A DNA stretch of 33,005 nucleotides from an uncultured Oscillospiraceae bacterium (GTDB lineage: Bacteria; Bacillota; Clostridia; Oscillospirales; Oscillospiraceae). Positions within the stretch are counted from its first letter, which is position 1. Every line of letters begins with the position of its first letter. The notes below the pieces were generated by a model that was not told where the DNA came from, did no database searches, and saw only the letters and a program-made list of their open reading frames with translations. A program made the translations under genes and the position numbers. The stretch covers positions 1 through 33,005 of the forward strand of contig CAKTEB010000019.1 in assembly GCA_934546685.1 (NCBI GenBank). The letters are read 5' to 3'. Positions 1-7,140 of the stretch are shown here, piece after piece.

Positions 1-176
1 GCTATACGCTCTTTATCAATCTGGGCCGCCAGCTGGTGTTCATCGTGCCCATTGCCTGGGCCCTGAGCCTTACCGGCCAGTTGTCCATGGTATGGATGGC
101 TACAGTGATCGCCGAGGGTATGAGCATGCTCCTGTCCGTCTTCTTAAACCGCCGGGTCCACAGAGCCCTGCGCTGA
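1..176 (+). CDS. MATE family efflux transporter, C-terminal fragment
   Basis: This is the 3' end of a gene cut by the window edge. The first complete codon is at position 3, and 57 residues remain before a TGA stop at 174-176. The fragment holds two hydrophobic segments, one starting LGRQLVFIVPIAWALSL and one starting MVWMATVIAEGMSMLLSVF, then a basic tail ending RRVHRALR. That layout matches the last two membrane helices of MATE-type drug/sodium or proton antiporters, which export cationic compounds across the cytoplasmic membrane. A strong intrinsic terminator follows directly. The call rests on a short tail, so another member of the MOP flippase superfamily is possible. A full-length MATE gene occurs at 25233, but this fragment is not a copy of its end. 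Confidence 0.6.
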   Translation, partial: YTLFINLGRQLVFIVPIAWALSLTGQLSMVWMATVIAEGMSMLLSVFLNRRVHRALR

Positions 177-183
177 CAAACGC

Positions 184-216
184 AAAATACGTCCGCCAAT
201 CGGCGGGCGTATTTTT
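184..216 (+). terminator. Intrinsic terminator after the MATE fragment
   Basis: A 12-14 bp stem is formed by AAAATACGTCCGCC (184-197) and GGCGGGCGTATTTTT (202-216), with a four-base AATC loop and one G-U pair. The right arm ends in a T run. It ends the transcript of the MATE gene. Confidence 0.85.
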
Positions 217-266
217 ATGGTCTTCGATATTTTATCTATCTTAAAAATTTTTTATGGTTTTGATTC

Positions 267-300
267 TTGTTTTTTGGGGCCGCATCCTCTATGATAGAGG
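267..300 (+). promoter_or_regulatory. Candidate promoter with a palindrome over the -10, upstream of the carboxypeptidase gene
   Basis: A TTGTTT (267-272) and a TATGAT (290-295) are separated by 17 bases, a plausible sigma-A promoter with a weak -35. The -10 lies inside a perfect palindrome CCTCTAT-G-ATAGAGG (286-300). The palindrome could be a repressor site or the start of an RNA hairpin. The stretch ATAGAGGAGAA (294-304) recurs around the real ribosome binding site at 324-334. Promoter function is inferred from sequence only. Confidence 0.4.
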
Positions 301-339
301 AGAAAATGAAGGGCTATTACCCAATAGAGGAGAATCATC

Positions 340-1101
340 ATGCAGCGATCCCGCAGACGTCCGCCGCAGCGCCGGTATCTTCTGGCGCTGGTCACATTAT
401 GCGTGCTGATAGTCGTGGGAGCCATCGTCTTTTGGCTCCATAAAAGCACCAGCAGCGGCCCAGGACCCGCCGACTCCGCCATTTCGGCAGAAGTCATAGC
501 CGCGACCCCATCCCCGGCAGATACGCCGTCCCCCTCTCCCAGTCCGGAGCCGGAGGAGCCATGGAATCTGATCCTTGTAAATCAGACCCACTCCATCCCC
601 GAAAATTGGGAGCAGGAGCTCACCACCCTGTCCAACGGCACCCAGGTGGACAGCCGCATTTACCCGGAGCTCCAGCAGATGTTCGACGACATGCGGGCCC
701 AGGGCGTCTATCCGGTGGTGGCCTCCGGCTACCGCACCGCGGAAAAGCAGCAGTCCCTGATGGACGAAAAGATCCAGGAGTTTGAGGCGCAGGGCTATTC
801 CGCCCAGGACGCCGCCACAGAGGCAAGGCTATGGGTCAACCCTGTGGGCTACAGCGAACACCAGACCGGCCTGGCTGTGGATATCAACGCCGACGGCGTG
901 AACTCCTCCGGACAGGAGGTCTACGATTGGCTGGCGGACCACGCCTGGGAGTACGGCTTCATCCTCCGGTATCCCGAGGGCAAGACGGACATCACAAGCA
1001 CCGACTATGAGCCCTGGCACTACCGTTATGTGGGCAAGGAGGCCGCCCAGTCCATCCACGAGCAGGGCGTATGCCTGGAGGAATATCTATCCGCAGCCTA
1101 A
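340..1101 (+). CDS. VanY/DacB-type D-alanyl-D-alanine carboxypeptidase, membrane anchored (peptidase M15B)
   Basis: This 253-residue protein should be a zinc D,D-carboxypeptidase that removes the terminal D-Ala from peptidoglycan stem peptides outside the membrane. Residues 1-12 are strongly basic, 13-33 form one membrane anchor, and 55-74 are a Pro/Ser/Glu linker. The catalytic domain starts at about residue 85. It carries the M15B hallmarks: SGYRT (129-133), the zinc motif SEHQTGLAVD (172-181, ligands His174 and Asp181), and EPWHYRY (224-230), with Glu224 as general base and His227 as third zinc ligand. The start is fixed by AGAGGAG seven bases upstream of the ATG. It appears to be transcribed alone, with a terminator on each side. 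No vanR/S, vanH or vanX genes are nearby, so a housekeeping wall-trimming role is more likely than glycopeptide resistance. Confidence 0.85.
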   Translation: MQRSRRRPPQRRYLLALVTLCVLIVVGAIVFWLHKSTSSGPGPADSAISAEVIAATPSPADTPSPSPSPEPEEPWNLILVNQTHSIPENWEQELTTLSNGTQVDSRIYPELQQMFDDMRAQGVYPVVASGYRTAEKQQSLMDEKIQEFEAQGYSAQDAATEARLWVNPVGYSEHQTGLAVDINADGVNSSGQEVYDWLADHAWEYGFILRYPEGKTDITSTDYEPWHYRYVGKEAAQSIHEQGVCLEEYLSAA

Positions 1102-1114
1102 CATTTTAACCGCT

Positions 1115-1154
1115 CAGCGGCGCACTGCAGGTCTTGCAGCGCGCCGCTGATTTT
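1115..1154 (+). terminator. Intrinsic terminator after the carboxypeptidase gene
   Basis: CAGCGGCGC (1115-1123) pairs with GCGCCGCTG (1141-1149), and an inner CTGCA/TGCAG stem closes on a five-base loop. ATTTTA follows. The hairpin begins 13 bases after the stop codon. Confidence 0.8.
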
Positions 1155-1166
1155 ATGCCCAAGCGC

Positions 1167-1200
1167 AAAAGATCCCTGCCGCAAAAGCGGCAGGGATCTT
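1167..1200 (-). terminator. Intrinsic terminator of the TRAP operon
   Basis: A perfect 14 bp stem, AAGATCCCTGCCGC (1169-1182) with GCGGCAGGGATCTT (1187-1200), closes on an AAAA loop. Read on the minus strand it ends in TTTT and lies just past the dctP stop codon. It therefore terminates the convergent minus-strand operon. Confidence 0.85.
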
Positions 1201-1219
1201 CATCATGAGCAGTTAGAAA

Positions 1220-2428
1220 TTAGTGATTCCAGGTATAGCCGGTGATCTCAGCAGCCTTCTCCAGGATCTTGGTCATGCCCTCAGCCTTGCCGTTGGCCTC
1301 AGCAGTGGCCATAGCGGAATCAGCCTTAGCATCGAAGGTAGCAGCCCAGATGCGCTCTACGTCAGCGTCGGAGAACTCGACCATCTTGTTGCCGGTCTTC
1401 TCCTCGATGGTAGCGCAATCGGAAGCGATGGAGTCATCATAGATGCCAGCGGAGTACTCCTCCACCTCATCGCAAGCCTGCTGGATAGCCTGACGCTGAG
1501 CGTCGGTCAGGCCGTTCCACCACTCCAGGTTGGCAGTGAACATGTTGCCGGCGGTGTAGGTTCCGTCCAGAGCCCAGTAGTCAGCAACCTCTTCCCAGCC
1601 CATGGAGACCATGGGAGCCAGGCCCATCTGAGTGGAGTCGATCAGGCCACGCTGCAGAGCGTCGTAGCAGTCGCCAGGACCAACGGCGGTGACCTGGAAG
1701 CCCAGCTTCTCAAAGATAGCCGCGTCCATGTTGCCGAAGGACTTGGAGCCGGAGATCATGGAATCCAGATCGGTGAACTCATAGGTGGTGCAGAAGGCGT
1801 TTGCGCCGCCTGCCAGAACGTTCAGGTAGATGATGCCGTTGTCAGCAGCCTCCTGCTGAATGAGAGCAGAGGTCTCGGGATCGTCGAACATCAGGGTGTC
1901 GAAGTAGTCCAGAGCAGCCTTGGTGCCGCCGGGAGCGAAGCCGGGGAATGCCATGTAGTTCAGGGTAGCCAGGTGAGGCATATGGCCCAGAGCGGTCATG
2001 TTGACAGCACCGGAGTTAACGCCGTCCAGAGCCTCAGCGTCGGAGAACAGGGTGCCGCCCCAGAAGATGTTCATGGTGATGGCGCCGCCGGTCAGGTTCT
2101 CCAGGTACTCCTGGAAGTGCTTAATGATCTGGCCGCCGGTCTCAGTCTCGTTGTAAATGGTGGAGAAGTCGATGGTCAGGGCGTCGCACTCGATGGAGTC
2201 GGCCTTGGGGGTCTCAGCCTCAGCGGTGGAAGCAGCGGCCTCAGCCTCAGCGGCAGAGCCAGCCTCAGCAGCGGGAGCCTCCTCAGCGGGAGCTGCGGTA
2301 GCCTCGGCAGGAGCAGCGGCGGAATCAGCCGCAGCAGGTGCGGAAGAAGCAGCATCGCTGCCGCAGGCAGTCATGCTCACGACCATCATAACGGCCAGAA
2401 CAGATGCAAGCAGTTTCTTGAATTTCAT
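1220..2428 (-). CDS. dctP: TRAP transporter solute-binding lipoprotein, DctP family
   Basis: This 402-residue protein is the extracytoplasmic binding component of a tripartite ATP-independent periplasmic (TRAP) carrier. It opens with a lipoprotein signal, MKFKKLLASV through MTACGSD, with Cys22 as the lipidated residue. A roughly 55-residue Ala/Glu/Pro/Ser linker follows (23-78), then a DctP-type bilobal domain to the C terminus. The start at 2428 is chosen because GAGGAGG sits just upstream of it; an in-frame ATG 16 codons earlier lacks a site and would bury the signal peptide. The gene is last in the dctQ-dctM-dctP operon, 69 bases after dctM. The segment where the family usually has a Lys-x-Arg carboxylate-binding motif reads SGSKSFGNMD, with no Arg. 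The ligand is therefore uncertain and need not be a simple C4-dicarboxylate. Confidence 0.88.
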   Translation of the reverse strand: MKFKKLLASVLAVMMVVSMTACGSDAASSAPAAADSAAAPAEATAAPAEEAPAAEAGSAAEAEAAASTAEAETPKADSIECDALTIDFSTIYNETETGGQIIKHFQEYLENLTGGAITMNIFWGGTLFSDAEALDGVNSGAVNMTALGHMPHLATLNYMAFPGFAPGGTKAALDYFDTLMFDDPETSALIQQEAADNGIIYLNVLAGGANAFCTTYEFTDLDSMISGSKSFGNMDAAIFEKLGFQVTAVGPGDCYDALQRGLIDSTQMGLAPMVSMGWEEVADYWALDGTYTAGNMFTANLEWWNGLTDAQRQAIQQACDEVEEYSAGIYDDSIASDCATIEEKTGNKMVEFSDADVERIWAATFDAKADSAMATAEANGKAEGMTKILEKAAEITGYTWNH

Positions 2429-2497
2429 TTGTATCCTCCTCAAGATAAAAATGTATGTTGGATCGTGCGGATGCACGGATCAACCAAGGGGTATTTC

Positions 2498-3826
2498 CTA
2501 CATGCCCGGAGCACCCAGGAGTCTGGGCAGGAACAGGACGATGTCGGGGAACAGGGCAATGATGATGACCACTGCCAGCTCGCAGATAAAGTATGGCACA
2601 ACGCCCTTGAAGATCTCAGAGGGGTTGACGCGCAGGGCATTTGCGGTAGCAAATACGTTCATGCCGATGGGAGGCGTCAGGCCGGCGATCTCGCACATGA
2701 AGCACAGGCAGATGACGAGAACATAGGGGCTGTAGCCCACCGCATTGAGCACGGGGAACACCACGGGTACGGTGATGATGATGATGGAAACGATGTCCAT
2801 AACGCAGCCGCAGAAGATGTACAGCAGCACCACCAGCATAAAGATGAAGAATGCGGGGGCGTTGACGGACGCGATCAGACGGGCCAGGCTGTCTGCCAGC
2901 TTGGTGGCGGAGATGAACGCGCCGAAGAGCTGACCGGCAACGATGATGGGGAAGATGCCAGCCTCCATGGTGGCGGACTCCCACACGCTGTGGGCAATCT
3001 GCTTCAGGGGCAAACGCTTCACAATGGCGTAGATGCACACGGCGAAGGCGCCGATGGCGCCGCCGACGGTTGCGGTGAACAGGCCGGCGAAGGTACCGCC
3101 GATGATGATGCCGAACAGGCACAGGATCGGAATCAGGAGCCGCAGGCTCTTGAGCTTCTCCTTCATGGGCACCTTCTCACCGGAAGCGGGAGGAATGGAG
3201 CCGGGCTTGATCCGGCCGATGATACGGACGGTCACGCACAGAAGAATGGCAGTCAGGATACCGGGGATCACGCCGCCCATCAGAGCGGTACCAACGCTCA
3301 TGGTGATGGGGGAGATCAGGCAGTACATGATAATGGCCATGGAGGGCGGGATCAGGGTGGACAGCGCGCCGGAAGCGGCGATACAGCCCATGGAGTAGTT
3401 CCGGTCATAACCGGCGGCCTCCAGCTCGGGCATAGCCAGCTTGCCGAAGACGATGTTGCCGGCGACGGAGGAACCGGAGCAGGCGCCGAATACGGCGTTG
3501 GCCGCGATAACGGTGAAGAGCTGACCGCCCTTGACGCGGCCCAGCCAGGCCTTCATGGCCGCAAAGGCTCCGCCCGCTATTCCTGTTTCTCCCGCTAGCG
3601 CTCCCACCAGCATGAACATGGGGAGCACGGCGTAGTTGTAGTTGGCGCCCAGCTCAAAGGGGGCCGTGGTGAACTTGGTGATCATCATGGTCAGGTTGCC
3701 ATGATAGAGCACGATAAAGCCGCCAAAGGCGGAGGCCAGCATGGAAACAAACACGGGGATGCCGGCGAAGATCATGATCATCATGACCAGGAAGGTCACA
3801 AGACCTACGATAGATGCGTAATCCAT
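2498..3826 (-). CDS. dctM: TRAP transporter large permease, DctM family
   Basis: This 442-residue, very hydrophobic protein has about 12 membrane segments, the usual size and topology of DctM, the subunit that carries the sodium-coupled transport path. Family-typical stretches include the N-terminal LVTFLVMMIMIFAGIPV, the GACSGSSVAGNIVFGKLAMP region, the IPPSMAIIMY loop, and the late GLTPPIGMNVFATANAL motif. It starts three bases after the dctQ stop codon, so the two are probably translationally coupled. A purine-rich GAAGGAGGC within the dctQ tail could serve as ribosome binding site, although the spacing is long. It works with dctQ and dctP on either side. Confidence 0.92.
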   Translation of the reverse strand: MDYASIVGLVTFLVMMIMIFAGIPVFVSMLASAFGGFIVLYHGNLTMMITKFTTAPFELGANYNYAVLPMFMLVGALAGETGIAGGAFAAMKAWLGRVKGGQLFTVIAANAVFGACSGSSVAGNIVFGKLAMPELEAAGYDRNYSMGCIAASGALSTLIPPSMAIIMYCLISPITMSVGTALMGGVIPGILTAILLCVTVRIIGRIKPGSIPPASGEKVPMKEKLKSLRLLIPILCLFGIIIGGTFAGLFTATVGGAIGAFAVCIYAIVKRLPLKQIAHSVWESATMEAGIFPIIVAGQLFGAFISATKLADSLARLIASVNAPAFFIFMLVVLLYIFCGCVMDIVSIIIITVPVVFPVLNAVGYSPYVLVICLCFMCEIAGLTPPIGMNVFATANALRVNPSEIFKGVVPYFICELAVVIIIALFPDIVLFLPRLLGAPGM

Positions 3827-3829
3827 AGC

Positions 3830-4375
3830 TTACTCTTCCGCCTCCTTCTTTTCTTCCTCTGCCTCAGGCTTCTTCACGAACAGCCGGACGGTAGCCCACA
3901 CGAAGCTCAGCGCCAGCAGGAAAAAGCCGATGGAAAAGATCAGCGCGAAGGGCCACTTGGCAAAGCCAACGCCGGTGGTAGAAGACTTTGCATGGGTCGC
4001 CATGAACTTCTGCATCTGCACGATGCCGCGGTAGCCAACAAAGCTGGTGATGAACACAGCGATGATGTTGCCCACCAGGCTGCAGAACAGCTGAACGCCC
4101 TTGGGCAGATGCTTGCTCAGCAGATCGATCTTGGTGTGGCCGGTATCCAGGGTCACATAGCCGCAGGCCAGGAAGACCACGGGAATGTGGAGATACTGAA
4201 TAATCTCCGTAGAAGCAGGAATGCCTTTATGGAAGATCTTCTCACCCAAAACATTGAAGAAGGCCACAAACATAATTGCGATCAGGCAGACACCGGAAAT
4301 GTAAGAAACGTATTTCAGGATCTTTACAATTACATTGTCTACCTTATCATACAAAGTCGGGGTTTGTTTGGACAA
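3830..4375 (-). CDS. dctQ: TRAP transporter small permease, DctQ family
   Basis: This 181-residue protein has four predicted membrane helices and a Glu/Lys-rich cytoplasmic tail, as expected for DctQ, which pairs with DctM in the membrane. I place the start at a TTG codon (4373-4375, minus strand), giving MSKQTPTLYDKVDNV. It is preceded by AAAGGAGG with seven bases of spacing. The upstream in-frame ATG at 4456 lies in the -35 element of the promoter and cannot be the start of the main transcript. DctQ is the first gene of the operon. DctQ sequences diverge widely, so the call rests on size, topology and position as much as on motifs. Confidence 0.85.
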   Translation of the reverse strand: MSKQTPTLYDKVDNVIVKILKYVSYISGVCLIAIMFVAFFNVLGEKIFHKGIPASTEIIQYLHIPVVFLACGYVTLDTGHTKIDLLSKHLPKGVQLFCSLVGNIIAVFITSFVGYRGIVQMQKFMATHAKSSTTGVGFAKWPFALIFSIGFFLLALSFVWATVRLFVKKPEAEEEKKEAEE

Positions 4376-4427
4376 TGTTACTCCTCCTTTACTAAATATC
4401 CATAATACCCGCATTAGGACATGACAA

Positions 4428-4456
4428 ATTATGATGATTTTCGGCACTTTTGTCAA
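4428..4456 (-). promoter_or_regulatory. Sigma-A promoter of the dctQMP operon
   Basis: On the minus strand a perfect TTGACA (4451-4456) is followed after 17 bases by CATAAT (4428-4433). Transcription would start near 4421, leaving a leader of about 45 bases before the TTG start of dctQ. This is one of the strongest promoter matches in the window. Confidence 0.8.
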
Positions 4457-4496
4457 TATACAAATTTCGTCGTAAATTGTGTATTTTGTGCCCTAT

Positions 4497-4511
4497 GTGC
4501 ATTTTGTGCAC
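4497..4511. repeat. GTGCA inverted repeat upstream of the dct promoter, possible regulator site
   Basis: GTGCA-TTTTG-TGCAC is a perfect 5 bp inverted repeat with a five-base spacer. It sits upstream of the -35 of the dct promoter, where an activator for a substrate-induced TRAP operon would bind. No regulator gene is adjacent, so its role is a guess. Confidence 0.3.
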
Positions 4512-4590
4512 CTCCACTCCGCGCAAATGTTTGATATGTGTTCTGACGCCCTAAATTTTGGCGGTTTTTACCTGCATTTTGCGCCTTCTA

Positions 4591-4599
4591 TGCTATACT
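4591..4599 (+). promoter_or_regulatory. Extended -10 promoter for the FliB-like gene
   Basis: TGC-TATACT (4591-4599) is an extended -10 element with five of six consensus bases. No convincing -35 lies 17 bases upstream. It would give a leader of about 100 bases before the ATG at 4705. Confidence 0.45.
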
Positions 4600-4704
4600 A
4601 GAATGAGTGAATGAAAAGAAAGAATTGGATGCTTCCCATGCTTTTCCTTGGATCTCGGGGCTCCTATAGCCCCACGCTATACTATATTATAAGGATGTAT
4701 TTCC

Positions 4705-5703
4705 ATGACTGAGGTAACCCTTTCCTGTTTCTCCGGCTTTTCCTGCATTGCCGGAGCCTGTCCCGACACCTGCTGCGCAGGCTGGGAGGTAGATTTGGAT
4801 GACAGCGTTCTTCCCCTGTACCGCAGCCTCCCCGGCCCCCTGGGCCAGGAGCTCCGGGATGCCATTCAGCAGGAGGACGGCTATACCTTCTTCGCCATGA
4901 GGGACGGGCGCTGTCCATTTTTGAACGAGAAGAAGCTGTGTCGGCTGATCCTGGCACTGGGAGACGACGCGCTGTCCGTTACCTGCCGGGAGCATCCCCG
5001 CTTCTGGGAGGAGTACGGCAGCCGCCGGGAGACCTGCCTGTCCATCTCCTGTCCCGAGGCCGCCCGGCTGCTGCTGACGGAGCCCCTGCGGCTGGAGACG
5101 CGGGAAACCGACGAGACGGCAGAGCCGGATCCGGAGCTGGACCAGGCTCTGCTGGAGGAGCTGCTCTTCTGCCGCAAGGCCCTGCTGGAGCTGGCCCGCT
5201 CCCCCCTGCCCCTGAACACAAAGCTGGCCTTCTGCCTGGATGCAGCGCAAAGCGGCATGGCCCTGCCCGAGGATCCGGCGGCGCTCTCCGATTTCTGGCT
5301 CAGCCAGCCGACGCCGCCCCTTTCCCTGGATATTCCCGGCTTCCTTTCCGCCATGGAGGGGATGGAGTTCACCCGCCCCCAACTCCAGGAGCTGCTGCCG
5401 AAAGCGCTGGCCGCCTGGAGCAACGATATTTTAGACGCTCCCGCACTCCGGGATAGCTGCGGCAGACTGCTTTTTTATTTTCTCTACCGCTACCTGCTCC
5501 GGGGCGTATGGAGCGGCCTGGTGGCAGAGAAGCTCCGGCTGGCAGTCTACAGCACCGCCGCCATCGCCGCGCTCTCTCAAGCGGCGGAGGGGGATACGCC
5601 CCAGCAGCGGCTGCTCAGTGCCGCAGTGATCTTCAGCCGGGAGGTGGAGCACTCCCCGGAAAACCTGGAGCTTCTGTATGAGCTTTTATGCAGTCTCCCC
5701 TGA
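4705..5703 (+). CDS. FliB-like flagellin lysine-N-methylase family protein (cysteine-rich, probably Fe-S)
   Basis: This 332-residue protein resembles FliB. In Salmonella FliB methylates surface lysines of flagellin and carries an Fe-S cluster. The visible signature is N-terminal: cysteines at 8, 14, 19, 23 and 24 within CFSGFSCIAGACPDTCCAGW, then CPFLNEKKLC, an ALGDDALSVTC segment, HPRFW, and LSISCPEAARLLL. This is the family order. The C-terminal half is helical and poorly conserved. An AAGGA nine bases upstream supports the ATG. The gene stands alone between the divergent dct operon and argG. No flagellar gene is in the window, so the substrate may be another protein, or the gene may act in trans on a flagellin encoded elsewhere. 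The family call is fairly secure; the substrate is unknown. Confidence 0.75.
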   Translation: MTEVTLSCFSGFSCIAGACPDTCCAGWEVDLDDSVLPLYRSLPGPLGQELRDAIQQEDGYTFFAMRDGRCPFLNEKKLCRLILALGDDALSVTCREHPRFWEEYGSRRETCLSISCPEAARLLLTEPLRLETRETDETAEPDPELDQALLEELLFCRKALLELARSPLPLNTKLAFCLDAAQSGMALPEDPAALSDFWLSQPTPPLSLDIPGFLSAMEGMEFTRPQLQELLPKALAAWSNDILDAPALRDSCGRLLFYFLYRYLLRGVWSGLVAEKLRLAVYSTAAIAALSQAAEGDTPQQRLLSAAVIFSREVEHSPENLELLYELLCSLP

Positions 5704-5781
5704 TATATTCATCATTTTTCTGTATATTCGTGCATATGTTGAATATTTTGTGGATGTTGTCAAAAGAAAATAGGCCATTCG

Positions 5782-5833
5782 TGAATTTTTATGCAACTTG
5801 AAGGTTGCAAAGTCTGGGATCCTGTGATACCAT
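5782..5833 (+). promoter_or_regulatory. ARG-box-like ArgR site and candidate promoter of the arginine operon
   Basis: TGAAT-TTTT-ATGCA (5782-5795) differs by one base from the classic ArgR/AhrC box TGAAT-N4-ATTCA. A further TGAAT lies at 5740-5744. Just downstream a TTGCAA (5805-5810) and TGA-TACCAT (-10 at 5828-5833) are spaced by 17 bases and form a moderate promoter. A TGCAAC/GTTGCA inverted repeat (5792-5809) overlaps its -35. This fits arginine-dependent control of argG and the genes after it. No argR gene is in the window. Confidence 0.5.
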
Positions 5834-5892
5834 ATCTTCACAAAGAAAACATAGCCCAACGAACTATGACACATATTTAGGAGGCAATCACT

Positions 5893-7116
5893 ATGGCAGC
5901 CAAAGAAGTCAAGAAAGTAGTCCTGGCCTATTCCGGCGGACTGGATACATCCATCATCATCCCCTGGCTGAAGGAGAACTACAACAATCCCGAGATCATC
6001 GCCGTTTCCGGCGACGTAGGCCAGGAGAGCGAGCTGGACGGCCTGGAGGAAAAGGCCATCAAGACCGGCGCCTCCAAGCTTTATATCGCGGACCTCACCG
6101 ACGAGATGGTAGACGATGTCATCATCCCCTCCATGAAGGCCGGTGCAAAGTATGAGCAGTATCTGCTGGGCACTGCCTTCGCCCGGCCCATCATCGCCAA
6201 GAAGCTGGTGGAGATCGCCAAGGCTGAGGGCGCCGACGCCATCTGCCACGGCTGCACCGGCAAGGGCAACGATCAGGTTCGGTTCGAGCTTGCCATTAAG
6301 CGCTTTGCCCCTGAAATGACCATTATCGCCCCTTGGCGTGTCTGGGATATCAAGAGTCGTGACGAGGAGATCGACTACGCCGAGGCCCACAACGTGCCCC
6401 TGAAGATCTCCAGAGAGACCAACTACTCCAAGGATAAGAACCTGTGGCACCTGTCCCACGAGGGTCTGGATCTGGAGGATCCCGCCAACGAGGCCCCCAT
6501 CGACAAGCCGGGCTTCCTGGAAATGGGCGTTTCCCCTGTGGCCGCTCCCGACAAGCCCACCTACCTGACCCTAGAGTTTGTCAAGGGTGTCCCTGTCGCC
6601 ATCGACGGCGAGAAGATGAAGGCCAGCGACATCATCCGGAAGCTCAATAAGCTGGGCGGCGAGAACGGTATCGGCATTCTCGATATTGTCGAGAACCGGC
6701 TGGTCGGCATGAAGGACCGCGGCGTCTATGAGACTCCCGGCGGCACCATCCTCTACTATGCCCACGAGGTCCTAGAGATGATTACCCTGGACAAGGATAC
6801 CCTCCACGAGAAGCAGAAGCTGGCTGTGGACTTCGCTGATCTGGTTTATAACGGCAAGTGGTTCACCCCGCTCCGGGAGGCTCTGAGCGCCTTCGTGGAC
6901 AAGACCCAGGAGCATGTCACCGGCACCGTAAAGATCAAGCTCTACAAGGGCAATGTGACCCACGCCGGCGTCACCTCCCCCGAGACCCTGTATTCCGAGG
7001 AGCTGGCCACCTTCAACGAGAGCGACTACGATCAGATGGATTCCCAGGGCTTCATCAACCTGTGGGGTCTGCCGGATAAGGTTCAGGCGCTGCGGGAGCA
7101 GGGCAAGCTGAAGTAA
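5893..7116 (+). CDS. argG: Argininosuccinate synthase
   Basis: ArgG joins citrulline and aspartate with ATP to make argininosuccinate, the penultimate step of arginine synthesis in the cytoplasm. The 407-residue length is standard. The N-terminal nucleotide-binding P-loop reads AYSGGLDTS (12-20), typical of the N-type ATP pyrophosphatase fold. HGCTGKGNDQVRFE and the downstream SRETNYSKDKNLW segment are both characteristic of the family. AGGAGG lies nine bases upstream of the ATG. It is the first gene of the arg cluster and is separated from argH by 111 bases containing a terminator-like hairpin. An ArgR-like box lies about 100 bases upstream. Confidence 0.97.
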   Translation: MAAKEVKKVVLAYSGGLDTSIIIPWLKENYNNPEIIAVSGDVGQESELDGLEEKAIKTGASKLYIADLTDEMVDDVIIPSMKAGAKYEQYLLGTAFARPIIAKKLVEIAKAEGADAICHGCTGKGNDQVRFELAIKRFAPEMTIIAPWRVWDIKSRDEEIDYAEAHNVPLKISRETNYSKDKNLWHLSHEGLDLEDPANEAPIDKPGFLEMGVSPVAAPDKPTYLTLEFVKGVPVAIDGEKMKASDIIRKLNKLGGENGIGILDIVENRLVGMKDRGVYETPGGTILYYAHEVLEMITLDKDTLHEKQKLAVDFADLVYNGKWFTPLREALSAFVDKTQEHVTGTVKIKLYKGNVTHAGVTSPETLYSEELATFNESDYDQMDSQGFINLWGLPDKVQALREQGKLK

Positions 7117-7140
7117 GCGCCCCGAAATAACGATTTTTCT

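Larger units (their letters stand above)
4457..4704. other. Intergenic region between the divergent dct operon and the FliB-like gene
   Basis: With the dct leader, 329 bases between 4376 and 4704 hold no gene. Visible elements are the dct promoter, a GTGCA-N5-TGCAC inverted repeat (4497-4511) about 83 bases upstream of the inferred dct start site, and several related GTGCA and ATTTTGTG words between 4480 and 4515. There is also an extended -10 for the plus-strand gene (4591-4599) and a small GGGGCT/AGCCCC hairpin (4657-4673). A second AT-rich TATACT/TATTAT stretch at 4679-4690 could act as another start. No small open reading frame with a good ribosome binding site was seen. Confidence 0.6.

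Noticed and set aside
340..1101. A glycopeptide resistance function for the VanY-type gene
   Set aside because: No vanR, vanS, vanH, vanA/B or vanX homologs are nearby, and stand-alone M15B carboxypeptidases are common housekeeping enzymes.
1223..3598. A 791-codon open frame on the plus strand opposite dctP and dctM
   Set aside because: Its translation is a low-complexity mix rich in Gly, His, Asp and Gln, it has no ribosome binding site or domain, and it mirrors well-supported minus-strand genes.
5704..5892. A T-box or other RNA leader upstream of argG
   Set aside because: No T-box core sequence, no antiterminator/terminator pair and no leader peptide were seen; the region is better explained by ArgR-like DNA sites.
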